The notes beneath the pieces are model-generated. The model was given only the letters and a program-made list of their open reading frames with translations, searched no databases and was not told where the DNA came from. The position numbers and the translations under genes were made by a program. 13,415 nucleotides of DNA from Bacteriovorax sp. UBA1852 (GTDB taxonomy: Bacteria > Bdellovibrionota > Bacteriovoracia > Bacteriovoracales > Bacteriovoracaceae). Positions within the stretch are counted from its first letter, which is position 1. Every line of letters starts with the position of its first letter. The stretch is taken from positions 1 to 13,415 of the forward strand of contig DDIK01000221.1 in assembly GCA_002338505.1 (NCBI GenBank), read 5' to 3'. This document shows positions 1 through 6,807 of the stretch, piece by piece.

Positions 1-2
1 TC

Positions 3-26
3 TATCCCACCTTTATAAGGTGGATA
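3..26 (+). terminator. Stem-loop at the left edge, possible terminator of an upstream gene
   Basis: The arms CACCTT (8-13) and AAGGTG (17-22) pair around a TAT loop. TATC (3-6) and GATA (23-26) extend the stem, leaving C7 bulged. The downstream strand continues AAAATTTT, so only a four-T run follows, and the stem is AT-rich. It could end a + strand gene that lies left of the window, or be a chance hairpin. Confidence 0.35.
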
Positions 27-80
27 AAATTTTGAGATTTGCAAAACTTTCTTTTTGTTCACACTTTGTTCTTTATCCAT

Positions 81-109
81 TTGCTTATTATACCGGTAAA
101 TGAGATAAT
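81..109 (+). promoter_or_regulatory. Candidate promoter for the polymerase gene
   Basis: TTGCTT (81-86) and GATAAT (104-109) are 17 bp apart and would start transcription near 116, about 22 nt before the ATG at 138. The -35 matches consensus only in its first three bases. An alternative -10, TATTAT, lies at 86-91 but has no good -35. The 137 bases before the gene hold no other feature apart from the stem-loop at 3-26. Confidence 0.3.
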
Positions 110-137
110 TTGAATTGATTTTTAACAAAGAAAAAAA

Positions 138-1613
138 ATGTCAGAGGATATATCTAGTCCCTTTTATTCTAAACTAAGTAAGATATTCTACTTTATCTAT
201 ATTCTATTCTTTCTATTTAATTTCTTGGGACTCTCGCAACTCAATATATTATACGGAGCATTTCTTGCTCTTTTTGCAATAATGATCTTCTACTTAAAAC
301 CAGCAGAAGTTCTCCCCTACTTCTTTCCATTTGCAATGATTGAAGGACAAGGAAGAGTTCTCTGGGCCTATAACCCCGTTGCGAGACTTGTATTTGATGT
401 CTTTCTCCTTATCGTTGCATTTAAAGCTTTCTATGCTAATAAAAAGGTTATTGATACAAAGTCTGTTCCCTATTATATTTATATTTTAATTACTCTACAT
501 TTTGCCTGGTATGGAGTTCAACTCTTTAACCCGAACGCAATTTCTCTCTATGCTGTAGTTACTGCTCTTAAGATTTATATAGTTCCATTTATTCTCTTCT
601 TTAGTTTTCTTACAAATGATGGTCTCTCGAATGAAAAAAACCTAGATAAGCTATATCATCTCATCAGACTTACTCTCTTTTTAGCCTCAACTCTTGCGAT
701 TTTTCAGTTCTTCCAAGGTGATCAATTTATAATTGCTATTCATCCCTATTATAAAAATATACTTAAAGATGCCTTCACAGGCTTACTATATAGACCCTTT
801 TCATCCACACATTTACCAGGTGGATATGCAGTCTATATGGCCTTATTCTTACCCCTACTATTCATAAAGACTAAAGTAAAAAAGATAGATCTGCTAATTA
901 ACCTAACTATTATGCTTACATGCCTCTATGCCATGTTCTTATCTCAAGTTAGAAGTAGCCTCCTAAAAGGGCTCATGGTTATTGCTATCATCAATATCTT
1001 TCTCTACTTAAGAGGTGATAGAAAACTAAAGAAACTCATGTATCTCTTTGGTGTTAGCATAGTGGGTATAGGTATTGCATTCTATGGAAATATTGGAAAT
1101 CTATTTGCTGGTGAAATGTTTGAAACCGCAATAAAGAGATTCGTATCGATTACTAATCTAGGAGAAATATCAAGCTCCAGAGAGGGCCCACAAAAAGCAA
1201 TTTCATTCATACTGCATCACCTTTCGCAATCCCCACTTGGCCTTGGGCCAGGAAGAACTGGAGGAGTTAGTAACCTTCACGTAGGCACAATCCTAAAGGA
1301 CCCTATTTATAATCTTGGAAATAGCTGGGCATGGGATAATCTCTACATAAGTCTGGTTATCGACTTTGGAATTGGTATGATTTTTTATCTTACAACAATT
1401 ATCATTATTCCAATTAAGCTTATCAATTTTGCTATAAGAAGATTTTTTTCAAACTCTCCAGAACTGCCTCTTATTCTCGTTTCAGCTGCAACGACATTCG
1501 TTATCATACTTGGAAATTGGGGAGGAATTCTTTTACCTTATAACCCTGAATCGTTTTGTTTTTGGTACTATAGTGCTCTAGGATTTAAATATGCAAGTAA
1601 CAGAAGTGATTAA
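138..1613 (+). CDS. O-antigen polymerase/ligase-like membrane protein (Wzy type)
   Basis: This 491-residue protein is almost entirely hydrophobic, with roughly ten to twelve predicted membrane helices and a larger hydrophilic loop at about residues 317-395. That is the usual layout of Wzy polymerases and WaaL-type ligases, which join undecaprenyl-linked repeat units, or transfer the polymer, on the periplasmic side of the inner membrane. The short S-Q-V-R-S-S motif around R272 and the G-L-G-P-G motif at 368-372, followed by W-D-N-L-Y near 399-403, resemble conserved family positions. These proteins diverge strongly, so polymerase against ligase cannot be decided by sequence alone. Nearby flippase and co-polymerase genes favour Wzy. 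The ATG at 138 follows a poor, A-rich ribosome binding site. The 3' end overlaps the next gene by 23 nt. Confidence 0.8.
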   Translation: MSEDISSPFYSKLSKIFYFIYILFFLFNFLGLSQLNILYGAFLALFAIMIFYLKPAEVLPYFFPFAMIEGQGRVLWAYNPVARLVFDVFLLIVAFKAFYANKKVIDTKSVPYYIYILITLHFAWYGVQLFNPNAISLYAVVTALKIYIVPFILFFSFLTNDGLSNEKNLDKLYHLIRLTLFLASTLAIFQFFQGDQFIIAIHPYYKNILKDAFTGLLYRPFSSTHLPGGYAVYMALFLPLLFIKTKVKKIDLLINLTIMLTCLYAMFLSQVRSSLLKGLMVIAIINIFLYLRGDRKLKKLMYLFGVSIVGIGIAFYGNIGNLFAGEMFETAIKRFVSITNLGEISSSREGPQKAISFILHHLSQSPLGLGPGRTGGVSNLHVGTILKDPIYNLGNSWAWDNLYISLVIDFGIGMIFYLTTIIIIPIKLINFAIRRFFSNSPELPLILVSAATTFVIILGNWGGILLPYNPESFCFWYYSALGFKYASNRSD

Positions 1614-1920
1614 AAATTACTCATTGATAATGAAGAAGATATCTGAAACAAAGATTGCGGGGGTCATTCCCCTCGACTTACTTCTACATACAGTCATTGG
1701 ATATCTCATTTATATCTTCTTAAAGAAAGTTATAAAGATAAACTCAGTGACGGCGCTATTCTTCGTCTTCCTAATTGAGTTAATTAAAGAAGTTCTTGAT
1801 AGTTTCTCTCTCACTAACACTCTTTTAGAGAATATCATGGACATCGCTGCGACCGTGACTATTCCTGTAATTCTTGTGCTAATAGATAAAATGAACAAAC
1901 CGAAACAGAAACTTAATTAA
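1591..1920 (+). CDS. Small VanZ-like membrane protein
   Basis: The 109-residue protein has three predicted membrane helices (about 24-45, 52-70 and 82-98). Conserved-looking polar residues sit in or next to them: D29 and H33 in the first, E63 and E67 in the second, and a D-I pair at 84-85 after N81. This D..H / E...E / N..D pattern is what VanZ-like proteins show, and such proteins are often found beside polysaccharide polymerases; their biochemical role is unclear. The start overlaps the polymerase gene by 23 nt, which suggests translational coupling. A weak TAGGA lies just upstream of the ATG at 1591. A second ATG at 1630 is possible but has no visible ribosome binding site. The 3' end overlaps the convergent SLBB gene by 4 nt. 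Confidence 0.6.
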   Translation: MQVTEVIKNYSLIMKKISETKIAGVIPLDLLLHTVIGYLIYIFLKKVIKINSVTALFFVFLIELIKEVLDSFSLTNTLLENIMDIAATVTIPVILVLIDKMNKPKQKLN

Positions 1921-2447
1921 TTCTTATTAATCTGTCTTAAAACAAGAGCACTTGAAATGATTGTAGCAAATACGCCTACAAGAGATGTGTAATATGACCT
2001 ATTTTCATAGAAATTGGACTTTGGAACAAAAATAGAATCACCAGGTTTAAGAACTTCTTTATAAGCATCTTTTTCGCCACCGTCACTTAAGTTAAATTTC
2101 AAAATTTCTAGCTCACCACTCTCACTCTTTCTTGTGAGTCTAATACTATCTAGCTCAGCACTCGCCTGTGGGCCGCCAGCAATAGATATTCCATTCATAA
2201 AAGTAGTATTAATTGGCAAGAAGTGTAATCCAGACTTCTTTACTTCGCCCCAAAAGTGTACAGGAACAAGAACGGTGTCTTTTACTGATGGTGAAAAGAA
2301 AACAGATCCATATGACTTAGAAAGATCTTTGACTTCAGACGGTAACGCAATTTCTTTTAAGTTATATTTACCTGGTTTAATTGCAAAGCTCGATGAATGT
2401 AGCACTAGAAATAAACAAATCATCATTCTCTTAAATAATTCCACCAT
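1917..2447 (-). CDS. SLBB-domain polysaccharide export protein, short form
   Basis: The 176-residue protein has an N-terminal signal peptide ending near S-S-F-A (residue 22), one SLBB (beta-grasp) domain at about 61-143 and a C-terminal hydrophobic helix at about 153-170. The SLBB domain shows V-H-F-W-G-E-V near 63-69, then G-G-P-Q-A-S, and ends K-P-G-D-S-I-F-V-P. SLBB domains form rings in outer-membrane polysaccharide exporters of the Wza type. This protein lacks the N-terminal poly-export (PES) domain and the lipobox cysteine of Wza, so it may be an accessory ring or periplasmic partner. The start is set at 2447, where AGGAG lies 4 nt upstream of the ATG; an in-frame extension to 2480 has no such site. 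It is the last gene of the operon starting at 6089. Confidence 0.75.
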   Translation of the reverse strand: MVELFKRMMICLFLVLHSSSFAIKPGKYNLKEIALPSEVKDLSKSYGSVFFSPSVKDTVLVPVHFWGEVKKSGLHFLPINTTFMNGISIAGGPQASAELDSIRLTRKSESGELEILKFNLSDGGEKDAYKEVLKPGDSIFVPKSNFYENRSYYTSLVGVFATIISSALVLRQINKN

Positions 2448-2470
2448 AAAACTCCTGTAAATTTTTGGAG

Positions 2471-2499
2471 ATACTAGCAAAATCTATTTAGTAAAACAA
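2471..2499 (-). promoter_or_regulatory. Weak candidate promoter before the SLBB gene
   Basis: On the minus strand TTGTTT (2499-2494) and TAGTAT (2476-2471) are 17 bp apart, and TGC precedes the -10 as in extended -10 promoters. This lies in the 70-nt gap after the co-polymerase gene and would give a leader of about 17 nt. Both hexamers are poor, so the SLBB gene may simply be read from the operon promoter. Confidence 0.25.
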
Positions 2500-2517
2500 A
2501 TGGATTGAACAATACTG

Positions 2518-4020
2518 CTAAGAGTTAAAGTCTGGGGTTTTACCTATGACATCGATATTCTCATAGTTTTTATTGAGCTCATATTCGTCGTAAATCTTAG
2601 TATCAAGTAAGTACCTCATGAGCACAACAGCAAAGAGACAAAAGACTGTAGAGAAACCACAAAAGAGAATTACCTTTGCAAGTGACGTTCTCTTAAAAAC
2701 ACTTATACCACTTACGTTATCACTGAAGACATAATCTGAAACAATTGTGGACTCTATTATCTGCAATTGTAACAGTTTTTCTTTTAAAAGCTTTATATAG
2801 TCCATTGTTGGCTTTATCATTTTTAACTTACTAGATACCTCTTTCTTCTTTTGAACTGTCTCGTCCCGCTTTTCTTGAAGACTTTGAAGCTCATTTTTAA
2901 CTCTCTGAAATTGTCGCTTTTTAACCTTTGAGTCAAAACGTACATTTACAGATGACTTATCTTTCTTCTTTAAGAAAGCTTCCGTTCCTCCAACATATAA
3001 CTTATAATTAGGGATTGCCTTTAATTCATCTTCGGCCTTTGTCAGCTCAGCTCTTAATTGATCGAGAATCGAGCTATCTTCCTGAAAGTCACTTTGGGCT
3101 ACCTCGATCGCACTAATGTCTTGTCTATATTTTTCAATTTTAGAACTGATGACCTTTGCTTTCTTTGCGAGCTTATAATTATAATCTTTCTTTGCTTGTG
3201 AATTAAGAGCTTTATTAGTCTGCTCTAATTGAGAGTCTAAAAGATCCATCTGAATCTTCAATGAATGATAATCTCGTGAAACAATACTGATTCTTTCATT
3301 ATACTGTTTAACACTCTCTCCAAGACTTTCTTCTTGTTGTTGCAATTTATTAGGGTCAGCATTATCGAGTTCTGATATTTTTGTTTCAAGAAGCTTCTGT
3401 GTGATATTTTTTTGCTGAGAGTGAACACGCCTAATTGTACTTACTCTGGAGGACTGTATTGTATCTTCAAGTGAGCGAAGAATAAAACGTGAACTCTTTT
3501 GATCCAGGGTTTTTACCGTAAGAGTAAAATTGTTTTGAACCATACCATTAATGTTTACATCATAGAGCTCAGGTAGTCTCTCCATTAAGTAATTTATGAT
3601 ACATTCACGCTCTTCCTCGCAACCTGCATAAACCTCAGCGGTTGTTCGAGAGTCTTTGACGAGGAGATCACTAAAATTAATTTCAAGAAAGTCCTGCCCT
3701 TCATAAATAGTCTCTGCCAAGTTTCTAACAAAATCGATAGAATTAAGACTTGAAACAACTTCTTCTTCAGAAATACCTTTCTTATTTTCTCCAACAATAT
3801 TAGATATTGTCGTCAAGGGCGAATCTGAATCATTTGATACATTTTTAAATGTCTTTGAAATTCTATAAATGTCATATTGTTTTTGATAATAATATGTAAA
3901 AGAAATAACAGAAATGAGAACAATAATTGTCGAAAGAAACTTATAACGAAGCAATAACTTTTTAAAAAAAGAAAAATTAATAATTGTTGTCTCATCCAAG
4001 ATGACATTCAATTTTTTCAA
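2518..4020 (-). CDS. Wzz-type polysaccharide co-polymerase (chain-length determinant), no kinase domain
   Basis: The 500-residue protein has the co-polymerase layout: a short cytoplasmic N-terminus, a membrane helix at about 26-45, a periplasmic region of about 400 residues rich in coiled coil (about 205-430), a second helix at about 449-470 and a 30-residue cytoplasmic tail. Such proteins oligomerise in the inner membrane and set the length of polymers made by Wzy. The tail, with D-T-K-I-Y-D-E-Y-E-L and ending near I-G-K-T-P-D-F, resembles the linker that precedes the tyrosine-kinase domain in Wzc, but the protein stops there. Two periplasmic cysteines near 134 and 140 could pair. The start is a TTG at 4020 with AAGGA 6 nt upstream, and that site overlaps the stop of the preceding gene. 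Confidence 0.82.
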   Translation of the reverse strand: MKKLNVILDETTIINFSFFKKLLLRYKFLSTIIVLISVISFTYYYQKQYDIYRISKTFKNVSNDSDSPLTTISNIVGENKKGISEEEVVSSLNSIDFVRNLAETIYEGQDFLEINFSDLLVKDSRTTAEVYAGCEEERECIINYLMERLPELYDVNINGMVQNNFTLTVKTLDQKSSRFILRSLEDTIQSSRVSTIRRVHSQQKNITQKLLETKISELDNADPNKLQQQEESLGESVKQYNERISIVSRDYHSLKIQMDLLDSQLEQTNKALNSQAKKDYNYKLAKKAKVISSKIEKYRQDISAIEVAQSDFQEDSSILDQLRAELTKAEDELKAIPNYKLYVGGTEAFLKKKDKSSVNVRFDSKVKKRQFQRVKNELQSLQEKRDETVQKKKEVSSKLKMIKPTMDYIKLLKEKLLQLQIIESTIVSDYVFSDNVSGISVFKRTSLAKVILFCGFSTVFCLFAVVLMRYLLDTKIYDEYELNKNYENIDVIGKTPDFNS

Positions 4021-4029
4021 AAGAAATCC

Positions 4030-4758
4030 TTATTTAAAAAATCGCCTAAAAAACCCTTTTGGTTTTTCTTTTTCCTCAACAGTATGACCATCAAAGAGAA
4101 ACCCTTTTAAGGTAACACCATAGTCTTTAAAAAAACTAATAATATGATCAACTTCTTCTTTCTTAGTTAAGCTCTGAGCAACAATCAATGACAAGCATTC
4201 AAATCTCTCTAGCATTGGAAAATATATCTGCAATGAATTTTGTATCCGATGTATTTCCGGTACATCCCAGAAAATTATATCATATGACTCAAGAAAGTCA
4301 TCAATGCTCTCAAGCATATCCTCATCATCTTCAGCCACTTTCTCATTTAGAAGTAGCTCTTCAAGTGATAGAAAATCAAAATGACCATGAAAACTATGAA
4401 CATTGAAACTTAGCTCATTTCCTATCTCAACGTTATGCTTCTCGTCAAGATTGATTAACTGACTAAAATATCCGCCTTCTAAAACCTCTGTAACAATAGC
4501 AATTTTCAAATCTTCTTGGTGATCAAAGAAGCTCGCCAGTCCCATAATCGTTTTTTGCTGAGAAGTATGGTAACCAGTAGAGCTAATGGCAAAACTCTTA
4601 ATTCCAGATTTAAAGTCATTGAGAAATGAATCACCTATCTTAAAGAGCTCTTGATGATTTTCAACTTTATAAAAGTGTCGCCCACGTCTTCGTGAGTTCT
4701 TCTTAAATGAAGTAGACTCTTCGTTAGAAAAATTGTCTTTTAGTTTGAGTATACCCAT
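4030..4758 (-). CDS. Degenerate BY-kinase/CpsD-like P-loop-fold protein (second of tandem pair)
   Basis: This 242-residue protein follows the order of CpsD/Wzc kinase domains. It has an E-L-F-K-I-G-D-S-F helix (37-45) where kinases carry the YRxLRTN helix, then G-I-K-S-F-A-I-S-S (52-60) leading to the phosphate-loop position, and Y-D-I-I-F-W-D-V-P-E (159-168) at the Walker B place. The loop itself reads T-G-Y-H-T-S-Q-Q-K-T (61-70) instead of the usual PGEGKST, so normal ATP binding is doubtful although K69-T70 remain. No tyrosine cluster closes the protein; it ends in a basic aromatic tail, K-G-F-F-R-R-F-F-K, that might touch membrane or partner. It starts 2 nt after its paralogue and directly precedes the co-polymerase. 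The likely role is a cytoplasmic regulator or scaffold of the co-polymerase, which is inference. Confidence 0.65.
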   Translation of the reverse strand: MGILKLKDNFSNEESTSFKKNSRRRGRHFYKVENHQELFKIGDSFLNDFKSGIKSFAISSTGYHTSQQKTIMGLASFFDHQEDLKIAIVTEVLEGGYFSQLINLDEKHNVEIGNELSFNVHSFHGHFDFLSLEELLLNEKVAEDDEDMLESIDDFLESYDIIFWDVPEIHRIQNSLQIYFPMLERFECLSLIVAQSLTKKEEVDHIISFFKDYGVTLKGFLFDGHTVEEKEKPKGFFRRFFK

Positions 4759-4760
4759 TA

Positions 4761-6089
4761 TTATTCAGCCAGAACGAGTCCCTTTATGGGGACTTGATAT
4801 TTATCAAAGTATTCCTTTAGAGCATCAAGCTCTCCGTACTTTGAAACATTTGATTTAACGATAAAACTGACATTGTCTAGATATCGAATAATTGGAAAGA
4901 ATAGCTCCTTCTTGTCATTCATTTTAGATAAGAATGGCAAGTCCCAAAGAATAACATCGGCCATCTTTGTAAATGCTTCTATAAATTCTTCAATATGCCC
5001 ATCAGCTACTTCTGCAAAAGCATTCCACAGCTCAGAGTAATCAACGATCTCTATTCCAGCAGTGGCCAAGCAACTATATGTGATATCACCATGCCCACTA
5101 TTCTTTGTCACAACTTCTAAGTCAGGAAGTAAGTCTTTATAAATACTTTGTTCAAAGTTATCTGTAACAACAGTTACTGTTACGCGAGCATTATAATTTA
5201 AAAAAGAAGAAATACCTAAAACGGTTTTTTCTCTTTCAAGGGCTGATTCATTACTATTAAATGCTATACTCTTTACCCCACGGTTATAATCCTGAAGGTA
5301 GGTATCACCTAGTTTAAATAATTCAATATGATTAACTGCTCGATAATAGAGCTTAGAAAGAGATTTATTATTCTTTCTTCTCAGCTCATGTTTTGAAATA
5401 TCAACATTTACGCTCTTATTAATCTGACTCTCTTTATCATTTTCTTTGTCACTATCAACAATACTAAGAGAGACTGCTTCAGGACGAACAAACTCTTCTT
5501 TATTCGTTTCATTTATTCTCTTTCTTGGCTTATGATAAACCTTAGAAAAATTTCTGAGTTCATCAAACTCTTCCACTAAATTTGGTTTCTTTTTTAGCTT
5601 GAGTCTATCATCATTTAACAAGGCAACGACTTCTTTAAATTCATTCTTAAGTTTTTCTTTTTTATAAGTATTAAGAAAGTGAGTGTTAACCTCTTTTTCA
5701 AAATCTATAATAGAAAAGTCCTTATGAACGCCAGACTTACGCTGCGCTTTTTCTTGATCAAAGTGTAAGTCCATTCTCTTAACATCATTGGCCTTAACTT
5801 CTTCAATCGTTATTTTATTAATTTTCTTATTATTAGAAATATAGTCTCTGAGTTCTTCCGTAGTTATATTCTTCTTCTTCCCACTCTCTTCTACTGAAAT
5901 ATTTGTGATCTTCGTATCGTTATCAAACTTCTTTAATCTCTCATCAAGAGATTTAGGAATGTTAAAGTTTAACGTTCCATTTGCGCGCGTTGATTTCACT
6001 AATTCAAAGTCATCATTTGAATGAGTCTCAGAGTCTGAGTTGAATGTGTTCTTCTTTTTTAAACTACTCACAATATTTATATTCTCCAA
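4761..6089 (-). CDS. Degenerate BY-kinase/CpsD-like protein with long charged N-terminal extension (first of tandem pair)
   Basis: Residues 245-440 of this 442-residue protein parallel the next gene: N-H-I-E-L-F-K-L-G-D (253-262), G-V-K-S-I-A-F-N-S (271-279), a loop E-S-A-L-E-R-E-K-T (281-289) replacing Walker A, V-V-T-D (307-310), D-V-I-L-W-D-L-P (378-385) at the Walker B position and Y-F-D-K-Y-Q-V-P-I-K-G near the end. The first ~240 residues are Lys/Glu/Asn-rich and probably disordered, with three short I-x-x-E-E motifs at 64-68, 75-79 and 93-97. No catalytic loop and no C-terminal tyrosine cluster are seen. The start is uncertain. A TTG at 6089 has no ribosome binding site, while GGAG at 6087-6084 lies 12 nt before an in-frame GTG at 6071. 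It is the first gene of the export operon. Confidence 0.62.
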   Translation of the reverse strand: MENINIVSSLKKKNTFNSDSETHSNDDFELVKSTRANGTLNFNIPKSLDERLKKFDNDTKITNISVEESGKKKNITTEELRDYISNNKKINKITIEEVKANDVKRMDLHFDQEKAQRKSGVHKDFSIIDFEKEVNTHFLNTYKKEKLKNEFKEVVALLNDDRLKLKKKPNLVEEFDELRNFSKVYHKPRKRINETNKEEFVRPEAVSLSIVDSDKENDKESQINKSVNVDISKHELRRKNNKSLSKLYYRAVNHIELFKLGDTYLQDYNRGVKSIAFNSNESALEREKTVLGISSFLNYNARVTVTVVTDNFEQSIYKDLLPDLEVVTKNSGHGDITYSCLATAGIEIVDYSELWNAFAEVADGHIEEFIEAFTKMADVILWDLPFLSKMNDKKELFFPIIRYLDNVSFIVKSNVSKYGELDALKEYFDKYQVPIKGLVLAE

Positions 6090-6115
6090 AGAATATATCG
6101 GTAATATACTGAAAT

Positions 6116-6121
6116 ATTATA
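6116..6121 (-). promoter_or_regulatory. Candidate -10 element for the export operon
   Basis: The minus strand carries a perfect TATAAT (6121-6116). Transcription would begin near 6109, about 20 nt before the TTG at 6089 or 38 nt before the GTG at 6071. No good TTGACA-like element stands 16-18 bp upstream; the bases there read GGCAAT, which may mean an activator is needed. Confidence 0.45.
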
Positions 6122-6210
6122 GCTCTTTAATTTACTTAATTGCCTAAATAGGTGAAAATACGAAATGTAGGTAAATATTTCTTTGAAATAGTGCCAACTA
6201 ATGGATAAGC

Positions 6211-6248
6211 GTGAATATATCTTAACATTTAGGTTTTAAAATATTCAC
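6211..6248. promoter_or_regulatory. Inverted repeat in the divergent intergenic region, possible operator
   Basis: GTGAATAT (6211-6218) and ATATTCAC (6241-6248) form a perfect 8-bp inverted repeat. Widened to 12-bp arms it still matches at 10 positions. The left ends of the two arms are 30 bp apart, close to three helical turns. It sits within the 199-nt gap between the export operon (-) and the methyltransferase gene (+), with no T-run, so a protein-binding site is more likely than a terminator. The rest of the gap holds only the -10 at 6116-6121. Confidence 0.4.
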
Positions 6249-6288
6249 ACGATATAAATATTAACACTCATTTTTTAAAGGACTAATA

Positions 6289-6807
6289 TTGAAAACGCTA
6301 TCTCTTGGATCAGGCTTTGAACAAATAGAAGGCGATGTCTTCACTGTTGATATTGCAAAACAAACAAATCCAGATCTTGTTTGGAATTTAAATCAAACGC
6401 CTCTTCCACTAGAAGACAATTCTTTCGATCTTATCGTTATGTATGATGTTATTGAACACTTAGATGATGTTATGAAAACGATCACAGAGTGTTATCGACT
6501 ACTCAAAAAAGGTGGTACGCTACATCTTAAGACACCGCATTTTTCATCTGCTAACTCATATACTGATCCAACACATAAGTTTCACCTAGGCTATTATAGT
6601 TTCGACTTCTTTGATCCTGATCATGAAAGATTCTATTACTCTGAGGCGAAATTTAAAATCAAATACAAGTATCTTCATTTTCATAGACACCGCTATATTA
6701 ATTGGCTCTTTGAAAAAATTGGGAATAAATTCACTTGGAATTATGAACAGAAGTGGGCATGGATTTTTCCAGCGTGTTATATCGATATAAAACTAGAGAA
6801 AGTCTAA
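6289..6807 (+). CDS. Class I SAM-dependent methyltransferase of polysaccharide-locus type
   Basis: The 172-residue protein begins almost at once with the SAM-binding strand and loop L-G-S-G (6-9), then an acidic residue D21 in F-T-V-D-I. It continues with S-F-D-L-I-V-M-Y-D-V-I-E-H-L-D-D (45-60) and L-L-K-K-G-G-T-L-H-L, which is the Methyltransf_11-like order. Small proteins of this kind are common in surface-polysaccharide clusters, where they are thought to methylate sugars; the acceptor here is unknown. The start is a TTG at 6289 with AAAGGA 6 nt upstream. The gene is transcribed away from the export operon, and its last 15 nt overlap the convergent glycosyltransferase gene. The C-terminal third is rich in H, Y, F and W and probably forms the acceptor site. 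Confidence 0.78.
   Translation: MKTLSLGSGFEQIEGDVFTVDIAKQTNPDLVWNLNQTPLPLEDNSFDLIVMYDVIEHLDDVMKTITECYRLLKKGGTLHLKTPHFSSANSYTDPTHKFHLGYYSFDFFDPDHERFYYSEAKFKIKYKYLHFHRHRYINWLFEKIGNKFTWNYEQKWAWIFPACYIDIKLEKV

Noticed and set aside
1710..1898. Open frame of 62 codons on the - strand opposite the VanZ-like gene
   Set aside because: No ribosome binding site and no upstream promoter; the + strand reading gives a sensible membrane protein.
2134..2460. Open frame of 108 codons on the + strand
   Set aside because: It lies antisense to the SLBB gene, has no Shine-Dalgarno site, and its translation resembles no protein family.
3594..4007. Two short minus-strand frames inside the co-polymerase gene
   Set aside because: They overlap the co-polymerase in another frame, and the co-polymerase reading has clear membrane helices and coiled coil.
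4188..4406. Open frame of 72 codons on the + strand
   Set aside because: It is antisense to a kinase-like gene whose own translation matches a paralogue, so it is a chance frame.
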